Shown here piece by piece: positions 8,632-16,560 of a stretch of 64,000 nt of DNA (position 1 is the first letter of the stretch; each line of letters opens with the position of its first letter). Below the pieces are notes generated by a model. It ran no database searches, had not been told where the DNA came from, and saw only the letters and a list, made by a program, of their open reading frames with translations. A program made the position numbers and the translations under genes. Source of the DNA: Radiobacillus deserti (GTDB lineage Bacteria > Bacillota > Bacilli > Bacillales > Amphibacillaceae); assembly GCF_007301515.1 (NCBI RefSeq), contig NZ_CP041666.1, positions 558,001-622,000 of the forward strand, written 5' to 3'.

Positions 8632-9897
8632 ATGGAAATAGGTCCTTTTATAAAACTACATAGAATTAAGCAAAACATGACACAAGAGGACTTGGCGGAT
8701 GGGATTGTATCTGAATCCTATCTTTCTAAAATTGAAAATCAAAAAACAACCGCAAGTCCTGATGTCATCAATTTGCTTTGTTCAAGACTTGGTATTCAAC
8801 TAAACAAAGAAGAAGAATTAAACCTCAATAATCAATGTCAAGAATGGTTCGACATGCTGTATGAGGTAAATAGTAAGGAAGAAATTACAGCGAAGTATGA
8901 AGAGTTAAAAGTGTTGGTTGAATCGCATCTTTCTGACATGCAAGTTCTATTTGAGATTCATAAGATTAGGTATTATTTAATCTTGTCCAATCCACAATTA
9001 GCATTAGAGCAAATAAATAACTTGAAAGATCTTTCTGAAACATTTACGAGTGTCCAACAATACTATTGGTTCAAATTTAACGGGAATTATAATTCAGTTG
9101 TCGGTGATTTTAAAACGGCAATTAGATTTTATTCTTTGGCTGAAGAAAAGATTGGGCAAGCAGACATCTCAGAGGTTGAAACTGCAGATTTACGTTATAC
9201 AATCGCAGTTACACATAGTAAGCTTAGAAACACTTTAGAAGTAATGGATTACGCGAGCAAAGCTCTTGAAGATTATAGTAAAAACTATAACTTTCGTAGA
9301 TGTGCTCAGTGTCATATTCTCTTGGGGATTTCTTACCGAAGGATAAAAGTTTATGACAAGGCGATAAAAAATTATAATTTAGCCCAGCATTTAGCAAAAC
9401 TAAATAATGATAAGCAGACAATTTATCTGACTAATCATAACTTAGGTTATCTCCATTCCTCTAAGGGAGAATCAGAGAAAGCAATTCATTATTTTAATTT
9501 AGTCATAGAAGACGACGTTGAAGAAGACTTTGAAGTGATCTTAAAAGCCATATTAGCGCAAGTGAAAGAGTGCTATAAGGTAGGAGATATAGATAAGTCA
9601 AAGGCTTTAGTAGATAAAGGATTTGAATTTATAAAGAAATTGCCGAAAAGTGTGAGACAACATTATTACTATGAACTTCAAACTTACTTTTACTATCTTG
9701 GGAATCAGAAAGAAAAATTTGAAGCTTTTGTTGTGAAAGAATTTATACCATACCTTAAAAAGCAAAAAGATTTCGTTAATTTAGTCGAGTTTGCAACTAT
9801 GGTTGGTGCACATTATGAATCTATCAAAAAATATAAAAGTGCATCCGCATATTTTAAACTTGCGAATTCGGCATATGAAGAACTAATTAAAATTTAG
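8632..9897 (+). CDS. RRNPP-family peptide-sensing transcription regulator (NprR/PlcR-like)
   Basis: A 421-residue cytoplasmic regulator, the length of NprR. Residues about 5-60 form an XRE-type helix-turn-helix (IKLHRIKQNMTQEDLADGI, then SESYLSKIENQK). From about residue 75 to the end it is all-helical with TPR-like repeats, for example RRIKVYDKAIKNYNLAQHLA and GYLHSSKGESEKAIHYFNLV. In this family (Rap, NprR, PlcR, AimR, PrgX) the TPR domain binds a short imported peptide, which changes DNA binding. The gene directly downstream encodes a secreted repeat peptide, the expected propeptide. The start is the ATG behind GAGGTGGAC. The region looks richer in A+T than its neighbours. Targets unknown. 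Confidence 0.85.
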   Translation: MEIGPFIKLHRIKQNMTQEDLADGIVSESYLSKIENQKTTASPDVINLLCSRLGIQLNKEEELNLNNQCQEWFDMLYEVNSKEEITAKYEELKVLVESHLSDMQVLFEIHKIRYYLILSNPQLALEQINNLKDLSETFTSVQQYYWFKFNGNYNSVVGDFKTAIRFYSLAEEKIGQADISEVETADLRYTIAVTHSKLRNTLEVMDYASKALEDYSKNYNFRRCAQCHILLGISYRRIKVYDKAIKNYNLAQHLAKLNNDKQTIYLTNHNLGYLHSSKGESEKAIHYFNLVIEDDVEEDFEVILKAILAQVKECYKVGDIDKSKALVDKGFEFIKKLPKSVRQHYYYELQTYFYYLGNQKEKFEAFVVKEFIPYLKKQKDFVNLVEFATMVGAHYESIKKYKSASAYFKLANSAYEELIKI

Positions 9898-9908
9898 GAG
9901 GCAATTCT

Positions 9909-10289
9909 ATGAAAAAAATAGTTTTGAAAGCTACTCTCTCAGTGCTGATGTTTTCGGTAACAGTTTTTGGGATTGGAATCTTACTCCATAACGCAGACTT
10001 ATCTTCTAAACATGAACACAATTTGATTGTTTCAAAAGAACATGAGCCAAGCATTTTTTCAGACTTTTTCGCTTCAAAAGAACATGAGCCAAGCATCTTT
10101 TCGGACTTTTTCGCTTCAAAAGAACATGAGCCAAGCATTTTTTCAGGCTTTTTCGCTTCAAAAGAACATGAGCCAAGCATTTTTTCAGACTTTTTCGCTT
10201 CAAAAGAACATGAGCCAAGCATCTTCTCAGATTTTTTCACTTCAAAAGAACATGAACCAAGCATTTTTTCTTGGGGGAACACACTTTAA
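9909..10289 (+). CDS. Secreted propeptide with six tandem copies of a signal-like peptide
   Basis: A 126-residue protein, 11 bp after the receptor stop and with its own AGGAGG site. Residues 1-28 are an export signal: Lys2, Lys3 and Lys7, then a hydrophobic core to about residue 26. Residues 42-111 are five consecutive 14-mers SKEHEPSIFSDFFA (D to G in copy 3, final A to T in copy 5). A sixth partial copy, SKEHEPSIFS, ends in WGNTL. The ten-residue core SKEHEPSIFS is identical in all six copies. SSKHEHN at 32-38 looks like a degenerate copy. The position and signal peptide fit an NprX/Phr/PapR-type propeptide; multi-copy processing is inference. Confidence 0.85.
   Translation: MKKIVLKATLSVLMFSVTVFGIGILLHNADLSSKHEHNLIVSKEHEPSIFSDFFASKEHEPSIFSDFFASKEHEPSIFSGFFASKEHEPSIFSDFFASKEHEPSIFSDFFTSKEHEPSIFSWGNTL
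10032..10271 (+). repeat. Five 42-bp direct repeats plus a 30-bp partial copy inside the propeptide gene
   Basis: Units begin at 10032, 10074, 10116, 10158 and 10200, with the partial copy at 10242-10271. The unit length is a multiple of three, so the reading frame is kept. Differences between copies are mostly third-position changes (ATT/ATC, TTT/TTC, TCA/TCG), with only two amino-acid changes in the full units. This pattern suggests coding constraint rather than a very recent expansion. Confidence 0.95.
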
Positions 10290-10355
10290 TCACTATTATT
10301 TCAATGCAGTGCATTGATTTAATATAACCACTACAACCTAATGAATCTTACTTTT

Positions 10356-10387
10356 CCCGACATTGACTTCAATGTCGGGCCTTTTTT
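10356..10387 (+). terminator. Strong terminator of the receptor-propeptide operon
   Basis: A perfect 9-bp stem (CCCGACATT at 10356-10364 with AATGTCGGG at 10371-10379), a 6-nt loop, then CC and six T. It lies 66 bp after the propeptide stop and closes the two-gene signalling unit. Confidence 0.92.
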
Positions 10388-10682
10388 GGCATATGTTTCA
10401 TATAATTTTAGGTTTATCCTAATTCGAAGCCGGGAATTGGTTAAAGTTGTTGTCACATTGAAATGTATTCTATCGAAATTTCTGCCACGGGATAATGTTT
10501 GACCTAGGTCTTAAATAATAGGCATTGTGCAGGAGGTTTATACATAGACATTCTATGTGGGGGCAAGTCTGTATAACGGTGTATGTTATACTTTTACATA
10601 TGTGTTTGTTTCTAGCCGTTTATTACAAGGTAGTATTGCTAGAAATTTGCATATAAATAATAGAAAAGGAGGGATGCAGGGT
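10388..10682 (+). other. Upstream region of putP without a recognised gene
   Basis: About 295 bp of leader. I see a TTGACC box near 10509 without a convincing -10 at normal distance. A 7-bp hairpin (GTATAAC 10571-10577 with GTTATAC 10585-10591) and an AAAGGAGGG ribosome site serve the small ORF at 10683. A longer in-frame reading from 10557 has no ribosome site and is not favoured. Confidence 0.5.
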
Positions 10683-10787
10683 ATGGATTACGCAATTGCT
10701 GGTGCAACTTGGTTCTGGTTGTTTGTACCAATGCCATTATTGATCGTATTATCCATTATTACGCTATTTACGGAGAGGAGAGAATAA
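10683..10787 (+). CDS. 34-residue single-pass membrane protein coupled to putP
   Basis: Starts at the ATG 10683, about ten bases after AAAGGAGGG. The protein has one transmembrane segment (WFWLFVPMPLLIVLSIITLF) and ends with the charged TERRE. Its stop lies 6 bp before putP, implying co-translation. Small one-helix ORFs sit directly before several sodium:solute symporter genes, so an accessory or stabilising role for PutP is plausible, but this is inference. An upstream ATG at 10674 is too close to the ribosome site. Confidence 0.6.
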   Translation: MDYAIAGATWFWLFVPMPLLIVLSIITLFTERRE

Positions 10788-10793
10788 AAACCT

Positions 10794-12311
10794 ATGAGTG
10801 GTGCAACTTTAATTACCTTTATTGTTTATTTAGTAGGAATGCTGTTAATTGGTGTCATTTCTTATCGATTAACTAGTAATTTATCAGATTATGTTTTAGG
10901 TGGAAGACGTTTAGGACCTGGTGTAGCAGCGTTAAGTGCTGGAGCATCAGACATGAGTGGTTGGTTACTATTAGGTCTTCCAGGTGCTGCTTATGCAGCA
11001 GGTATGTCAGAAGCATGGATGGCAATTGGTTTGTCGATTGGTGCTTATCTAAACTGGCAGTTTGTAGCACGTCCGTTACGTGTCTACACAGAGGTATCAA
11101 ACAACTCCATTACAATCCCAGATTTCTTAGAAAATCGTTTCCGCGATAAATCTCACATTCTACGTGTGATTTCTGCACTTGTTATATTGTTATTCTTCAC
11201 TTTCTATACATCATCCGGTATGGTTGGTGGCGCCAAATTATTTGAAGCGTCCTTCGGTTTATCGTATAACCAAGCATTATGGATTGGTGCTATCGTTATT
11301 GTATCCTATACATTCCTAGGTGGTTTTCTAGCAGTTAGTTGGACAGACTTTATTCAAGGTATTTTAATGTTCCTGGCACTTATCGTAGTTCCTATTCGTG
11401 CAATCTTTATCATTGGTGGCTGGGATGCAACGGTCCAGGCGGTTGGTAACATTGATCCTAGTCACTTAAACATGGTAGCAGGTGTTGGTGGGTTAGCAAT
11501 CGTGTCTTCCATGGCATGGGGACTTGGATATTTCGGTCAACCTCATATTATAACTCGTTTTATGGCATTGCGTTCTCCTGATGACGTGCCAAAAGCGAAG
11601 TTTATCGGGACAACCTGGATGATATTAGGACTTTATGGAGCTATCTTTACAGGTTTTGCTGGGCTAGCTTTTATTAGTACACAAGATGTTGGCGTATTAT
11701 CTCAATTTGGTATTGAGGTAGTAACGAACGATGCGGGGGTCCAGGTGCTAAAAGACTCTGAGAAAATCTTTATTGCACTATCTCAAATTTTGTTTGACCC
11801 AATAATTGCCGGTATCTTATTAGCAGCTATTTTGTCTGCCATCATGAGTACGATTGACTCCCAGTTGCTTGTATCTTCTTCTGCAGTTGCGGAAGATTTC
11901 TATAAAGCGATTTTGAGAAAAGAAGCTTCAGAAAAAGAATTAGTTTGGATTGGTCGTCTAGCAGTTCTTGTTATCGCAATTATTGCAACATTGCTCGCGT
12001 CGAATCCAGATAGTTCAGTATTATCGCTAGTAAGCTATGCATGGGCCGGTTTTGGTGGTGCCTTTGGACCAATCATTATCCTGTCTCTATTCTGGAAGGG
12101 TATGACGAGAAATGGGGCACTAGCAGGTATCATTGTTGGTGCACTAACGGTCATCATATGGGGAGATTTCCTATCTGGAGGCATTTTTGACCTATATGAA
12201 ATCGTTCCAGCATTTATATTGAACGTTATCGTTTCTGTCATTGTGAGTTTACTTGGCAAACCTTCAGACGAAATGGTGGAAGAGTTCGAGAAAGCAAAAG
12301 CGAATTATTAA
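10794..12311 (+). CDS. putP: Sodium/proline symporter PutP
   Basis: A polytopic membrane protein of 505 residues in the SSS (SLC5) family, which imports proline with Na+ as nutrient or osmoprotectant. Visible signatures: SDYVLGGRRLGPGVAALSAG near the N-terminus, DMSGWLLLGLPGAAYAAG and GYFGQPHIITRFMA, with a LeuT-type set of about 13 hydrophobic helices. OpuE, an osmoregulated paralog, has the same fold, so physiological use (catabolism or osmoprotection) cannot be decided. Ribosome site GGAGAGGAG. A 34-residue membrane ORF precedes it, and a shared terminator separates it from the convergent gene. Confidence 0.93.
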   Translation: MSGATLITFIVYLVGMLLIGVISYRLTSNLSDYVLGGRRLGPGVAALSAGASDMSGWLLLGLPGAAYAAGMSEAWMAIGLSIGAYLNWQFVARPLRVYTEVSNNSITIPDFLENRFRDKSHILRVISALVILLFFTFYTSSGMVGGAKLFEASFGLSYNQALWIGAIVIVSYTFLGGFLAVSWTDFIQGILMFLALIVVPIRAIFIIGGWDATVQAVGNIDPSHLNMVAGVGGLAIVSSMAWGLGYFGQPHIITRFMALRSPDDVPKAKFIGTTWMILGLYGAIFTGFAGLAFISTQDVGVLSQFGIEVVTNDAGVQVLKDSEKIFIALSQILFDPIIAGILLAAILSAIMSTIDSQLLVSSSAVAEDFYKAILRKEASEKELVWIGRLAVLVIAIIATLLASNPDSSVLSLVSYAWAGFGGAFGPIIILSLFWKGMTRNGALAGIIVGALTVIIWGDFLSGGIFDLYEIVPAFILNVIVSVIVSLLGKPSDEMVEEFEKAKANY

Positions 12312-12327
12312 TCTGGTAAGCTAGGAG

Positions 12328-12360
12328 AAGGAGAGATCCCATTACGGGTTCTCTCCTTTT
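12328..12360. terminator. Bidirectional terminator between putP and the NAT-like gene
   Basis: AAGGAGAGA (12328-12336) pairs with TCTCTCCTT (12350-12358), and an inner CCC/GGG extends the stem. T residues follow on the plus strand. It sits between two convergent genes and overlaps the 3' end of the minus-strand gene. Confidence 0.8.
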
Positions 12361-13102
12361 ACATATATAAAGATAAAGCATCTTCTAAAAAGGTTCGGTC
12401 ATACCCGGTTCGATTATGTAGTCTTTCCACCCAGTCTTCAACGGTATAAAGCTTGGTTTCTTTCTGTATTCCGCTATTCGTACTCCAAAAGCTAGTCCAG
12501 TCGGAAAACTCCCAATGGGCTATTTCTCCATGGTGTGGAATTCGCATTTCTACTAAGGGGTCAGGTCTTAGACGCTTTTGATTTTTATGAGCCATGCTTA
12601 AAAAGTCTTGGTAAGGCACTGGGGATGTATCGTAGAACTGTCTAGAAGTCTTCCCGTTTGGTCGATGATAAACAACCTCCAGCTTTGAATCATGAGAGTA
12701 AAGCTGTACGTCCGCTGCAGGAAAAAATCCACTTAGCTTATCGGTGTTTGTTTGGATTAAAATAGGCTGAATCCATTGATCCCCTAAATCACATAAGTAA
12801 CGATTACCATCTTCATCTTGTGCAATGACTGCAGCGTGAGCCTCCTCCGAATTTAGACGATCACCGATGGGATAAGCCTTCACCCCAGCTTCTTTAAATG
12901 CTTCCATTAGCCAGACAGCTAGATCAAAACAATTACCGCTAATGCCATAGCGTGCGTAATCTTCTTTTAATAGAGCAATATTTCGTTGATCTGACTGACC
13001 GCGCTGGATTCTCCACGCTTTCGTAAGCGTCTCCATAGGAAAGGAATCAAACTTCCTCCATGTATTTAATATGTGTTGAGGGGCCATCATGGGTATCATC
13101 AT
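12359..13102 (-). CDS. Arylamine N-acetyltransferase-like protein
   Basis: A 247-residue soluble protein with the papain-like Cys-His-Asp triad order of the NAT (Acetyltransf_2) fold: NCFDLAVWL (Cys), EEAHAAVIA (His) and YLCDLGDQW (Asp). NATs move acetyl groups from acetyl-CoA to arylamines. The match is by motif only, and the canonical RGGxC motif is weak, so a divergent or transglutaminase-like relative is possible. It is a single gene, convergent with putP. The start is uncertain: ATG at 13102, 13099, 13090 or 13087, with AAAAAGG just upstream favouring the inner codons. Confidence 0.65.
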   Translation of the reverse strand: MMIPMMAPQHILNTWRKFDSFPMETLTKAWRIQRGQSDQRNIALLKEDYARYGISGNCFDLAVWLMEAFKEAGVKAYPIGDRLNSEEAHAAVIAQDEDGNRYLCDLGDQWIQPILIQTNTDKLSGFFPAADVQLYSHDSKLEVVYHRPNGKTSRQFYDTSPVPYQDFLSMAHKNQKRLRPDPLVEMRIPHHGEIAHWEFSDWTSFWSTNSGIQKETKLYTVEDWVERLHNRTGYDRTFLEDALSLYM

Positions 13103-13233
13103 CCTTTTTAGATTATTTTGGTTGAGCTTCTTGAAATGATAGAATAGATAGCATAAGTTGCCAATTCAAAAGGTTTTTTGCTATTATCATAAGTATTGTT
13201 ACATTCGTTATATTCATTGTGGAGGTGGAAAGA

Positions 13234-13524
13234 ATGGCAGAAATCTCAAAGGAACAAGTAAAGCACGTAGCACATTTAGCACGTCTAGCAATCACAGATG
13301 AAGAAGTAGAAAAAATGACCGAACAGCTCGGAGCAATCATTAAATATGCTGAGCTATTAAATGAACTTGATACGGACCAAGTAAAACCTACAACACACGT
13401 GTTAGATTTGAAAAACGTGATGCGTAAGGATGAACCGAGAAAATGGATTAATAAAGAGGATGCATTAAAGAATGCTCCTGATCAAGAGAACGGACAATTT
13501 CGCGTTCCTTCTATATTGGAATAA
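13234..13524 (+). CDS. gatC: Aspartyl/glutamyl-tRNA amidotransferase subunit C
   Basis: The 96-residue GatC stabilises the GatA-GatB heterotrimer that converts Glu-tRNA(Gln) and Asp-tRNA(Asn) to the amidated forms. Typical N-terminal helix VKHVAHLARLAITDEEVEKM and C-terminal region VLDLKNVMRKDEPR. The start is the ATG at 13234 behind GGAGGTGG; an in-frame GTG at 13219 precedes the ribosome site and is rejected. First gene of gatCAB, 14 bp before gatA. Confidence 0.96.
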   Translation: MAEISKEQVKHVAHLARLAITDEEVEKMTEQLGAIIKYAELLNELDTDQVKPTTHVLDLKNVMRKDEPRKWINKEDALKNAPDQENGQFRVPSILE

Positions 13525-13538
13525 AGGAGGTATAAATA

Positions 13539-15002
13539 GTGTCACTATTTAATTATAAATTATCAGAGCTTCAAGATAAATTACATACGAAAGAAATTAC
13601 GGTAAGTGACCTCGTAAATGAATCTTATGCGAGAATCAACGAAGTGGATGACGATGTAAAAGCGTTTTTAACATTAAATGAAGAAGCGGCTAGAGCAAAA
13701 GCGAAGGAATTAGACGGACAAGCACCATCTCAATCGCTATTTGGATTACCAATCGGGATTAAAGATAATATTGTGACAAAAGGATTGCGTACAACATGTG
13801 CGAGTCAATTTTTGTCTAATTTCAACGATCCATTATATGATGCAACGGTCGTACAAAAGCTACAGGATGCGAATGCGATTAATATCGGAAAATTAAACAT
13901 GGATGAATTCGCAATGGGATCCTCCAATGAGAATTCTAGCTACTTCGCTACTCGCAATCCTTGGAATACGGATTACGTACCAGGTGGTTCAAGTGGTGGA
14001 TCAGCAGCGGCAGTAGCGGCTGGGGAAGTATTTTTCTCCATTGGTTCTGATACAGGTGGCTCCATTCGTCAGCCTGCTGCATTTTGTGGCGTAGTTGGAT
14101 TAAAACCAACGTACGGGTTAGTATCTCGTTTTGGACTTGTTGCCTTTGCATCCTCGCTGGACCAAATCGGACCAGTTACAAGAACGGTGGAAGACAATGC
14201 ACACCTTTTACAAGTATTAGCAGGCCACGACAAGATGGACGCAACATCGGCTAATGTGGATGTGCCAAGCTATAAGGATTCCTTAAACCAAGGTGTAAAA
14301 GGACTTCGTATCGCCGTTCCTTCCGAATACCTTGGAGAAGGGGTAAACCCAGAAGTGAAGGAAGCTGTCCTTCAAGCATTAAAAGTGTATGAAGACTTAG
14401 GCGCAACATGGGAAGAGGTTTCCTTACCACACTCTCGTTATGCGGTTGCGGCTTATTATTTACTTTCTTCATCTGAAGCTTCAGCCAACCTAGCTCGTTT
14501 TGACGGGGTTCGATACGGTGTACGTTCAGAAAAAGCAGAGAACATGATTGATATGTTTAAGCTTTCTCGTAGCGAAGGCTTTGGCGATGAAGTAAAACGT
14601 CGAATTATGCTAGGGACGTTTGCCTTAAGCTCTGGTTACTATGATGCGTACTACAAAAAAGCACAAAAAGTTCGTACATTGATTAAAAACGATTTTGAAA
14701 AAGTATTTGAGAATTACGATATTGTAATTGGGCCGACAACTCCTACACCAGCGTTTAAAGTAGGCGAAATCATTGACGATCCATTAACGATGTATGCGAA
14801 TGATATTTTAACGATTCCAGTAAACCTTGCAGGTGTACCTGGTATGTCGATCCCATGTGGATTCTCCAGTGAGGGACTTCCGATTGGATTACAATTAATC
14901 GGAAAGCACTTTGATGAGAGCACGATTTTCCGTGTTGCAAATGCGTTTGAGCAAGCAACGGAAATTCATAAGAAAACACCGGTTCTAGGAGGTGTCAAAT
15001 AA
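13539..15002 (+). CDS. gatA: Glutamyl-tRNA(Gln) amidotransferase subunit A
   Basis: The amidase subunit (487 residues), which releases ammonia from glutamine for transamidation. The amidase-signature Ser-cisSer-Lys triad region is clear: GIKDNI (Lys near residue 79) and the glycine/serine loop GGSSGGSAAAVA, followed by SDTGGSIRQPAAFCG. GTG start behind AAAGGAGG. It overlaps gatB by one base (TAATG), which gives translational coupling of the heterotrimer subunits. Confidence 0.97.
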   Translation: MSLFNYKLSELQDKLHTKEITVSDLVNESYARINEVDDDVKAFLTLNEEAARAKAKELDGQAPSQSLFGLPIGIKDNIVTKGLRTTCASQFLSNFNDPLYDATVVQKLQDANAINIGKLNMDEFAMGSSNENSSYFATRNPWNTDYVPGGSSGGSAAAVAAGEVFFSIGSDTGGSIRQPAAFCGVVGLKPTYGLVSRFGLVAFASSLDQIGPVTRTVEDNAHLLQVLAGHDKMDATSANVDVPSYKDSLNQGVKGLRIAVPSEYLGEGVNPEVKEAVLQALKVYEDLGATWEEVSLPHSRYAVAAYYLLSSSEASANLARFDGVRYGVRSEKAENMIDMFKLSRSEGFGDEVKRRIMLGTFALSSGYYDAYYKKAQKVRTLIKNDFEKVFENYDIVIGPTTPTPAFKVGEIIDDPLTMYANDILTIPVNLAGVPGMSIPCGFSSEGLPIGLQLIGKHFDESTIFRVANAFEQATEIHKKTPVLGGVK

Positions 15003-16432
15003 TGAATTTTGAAACCATTATCGGTCTAGAAGTACACGTCGAGTTAAAAACAAACTCAAAGATTTTTAGTCCAAGTCCGAATGCATTTGGAGCGGAGCCA
15101 AACGAAAACCTAAACCCAATTGACCTTGGGTATCCAGGTGTGCTTCCGGTGTTAAACGAAGAAGCCGTTAATTTTGCAATGAAAGCTGCCATGGCCTTGA
15201 ATTGTGAAATTGCGACAGATACGAAGTTTGATCGTAAAAACTACTTCTACCCAGACAATCCGAAAGCTTACCAAATTTCCCAATTTGACCAACCAATTGG
15301 AGAAAACGGCTGGATAGAAATTGAAGTAGACGGTGTGAAAAAGAGAATTGGAATTACCCGCCTACACTTAGAGGAAGATGCAGGAAAGCTAACACACGGA
15401 GATGACGGCTACTCCTATGTGGACTTTAACCGTCAAGGCACCCCATTAGTAGAGATTGTATCGGAACCAGATATTCGTAGTCCGAAGGAAGCTTACGCGT
15501 ATCTAGAAAAGCTAAAAAATATCATTCAATTTACCGGTGTTTCCGATTGTAAGATGGAGGAGGGATCTCTCCGTTGCGATGCCAACTTATCCATTCGTCC
15601 AATCGGGCAAGAGCAGTTCGGTGTAAAAACAGAGCTGAAAAATCTAAACTCGTTCTCCTTCGTACAAAAAGGGCTAGAGTTTGAAGAAAAGCGCCAGCAA
15701 CAAGTATTGCTTTCTGGTGGGGAGATTCTACAGGAAACAAGACGTTACGACGAACAAACGAAAGAAACGATCTTGATGAGGGTGAAAGAAGGCTCCGATG
15801 ATTATCGATATTTCCCAGAGCCAGATCTTGTTCCTCTCTATATTGATGAAGCATGGAAAGAGCGCATTCGTTCTGAAATTCCAGAGCTTCCAGACGAGCG
15901 GAAGAAGCGATATGTCGAAGAGCTACAGCTGCCAGCTTATGATGCAATGGTACTAACCAGTACGAAAGAAATGTCCGACTTTTTTGAAGAAGCAATTGCT
16001 AGTGGAGCCGATGCGAAGCAAGCTTCAAACTGGTTAATGGGTGAGGTATCTGCCCACTTAAATAAGCAACAGCTAGAGTTAACGGATCTTCCAATGACTC
16101 CAGCCGCATTAGCGAAGATGATTCAGTTAATTGAAGATGGCACGATTTCTTCTAAAATGGCGAAAAAGGTATTTTCTGAGCTTGTAGAAAATGGAGGAGA
16201 CCCAGAAAAAATCGTCAAGGAAAAAGGGCTCGTTCAAATCTCAGACGAAGGTCAGTTGAGAGATATCATCACTACCATTTTAGATGCCAATGAACAATCC
16301 ATCGAAGATTTTAAAAATGGGAAGGATCGAGCACTCGGCTTCTTAGTAGGGCAAGTGATGAAGCAAACAAAAGGACAAGCGAATCCTCCTATGGTTAATA
16401 AAATTCTTATCGAAGAAATGAATAAAAGATAA
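15002..16432 (+). CDS. gatB: Aspartyl/glutamyl-tRNA amidotransferase subunit B
   Basis: The kinase/tRNA-binding subunit (476 residues). It phosphorylates the misacylated glutamyl or aspartyl group and holds the tRNA. Signature regions: N-terminal GLEVHVELKT, DRKNYFYPDNPKAYQISQFD, and the C-terminal YqeY-like helical tail with GFLVGQVMKQTKGQANP. The ATG overlaps the gatA stop. A terminator follows 21 bp downstream. Confidence 0.97.
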   Translation: MNFETIIGLEVHVELKTNSKIFSPSPNAFGAEPNENLNPIDLGYPGVLPVLNEEAVNFAMKAAMALNCEIATDTKFDRKNYFYPDNPKAYQISQFDQPIGENGWIEIEVDGVKKRIGITRLHLEEDAGKLTHGDDGYSYVDFNRQGTPLVEIVSEPDIRSPKEAYAYLEKLKNIIQFTGVSDCKMEEGSLRCDANLSIRPIGQEQFGVKTELKNLNSFSFVQKGLEFEEKRQQQVLLSGGEILQETRRYDEQTKETILMRVKEGSDDYRYFPEPDLVPLYIDEAWKERIRSEIPELPDERKKRYVEELQLPAYDAMVLTSTKEMSDFFEEAIASGADAKQASNWLMGEVSAHLNKQQLELTDLPMTPAALAKMIQLIEDGTISSKMAKKVFSELVENGGDPEKIVKEKGLVQISDEGQLRDIITTILDANEQSIEDFKNGKDRALGFLVGQVMKQTKGQANPPMVNKILIEEMNKR

Positions 16433-16453
16433 CCACAATGGCTTAAACTGTGG

Positions 16454-16486
16454 AAGACCTGCTTTTAATAGCAGGTCTTTATCTTT
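16454..16486 (+). terminator. Terminator of the gatCAB operon
   Basis: A perfect 10-bp stem (AAGACCTGCT 16454-16463 with AGCAGGTCTT 16470-16479) and a 6-nt loop, followed by a T-rich tail interrupted by A and C. Confidence 0.85.
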
Positions 16487-16560
16487 TCCTTTTCAAATGA
16501 TGAAAAAAGGACTATGATGTAAGGTGGACAAAAAGTAATGATCGGTTAGGGGGTCTACCC

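Noticed and set aside
10032..10271. CRISPR-like array
   Set aside because: The repeats are contiguous 42-bp coding units with no spacers and no cas genes nearby.
9887..10282. Long minus-strand frame of 131 codons across the propeptide, and two further open frames in the repeats
   Set aside because: The 42-bp unit has no stop in several frames, so all frames stay open automatically. Only the plus-strand frame at 9909 has a ribosome site, a signal peptide and synonymous variation.
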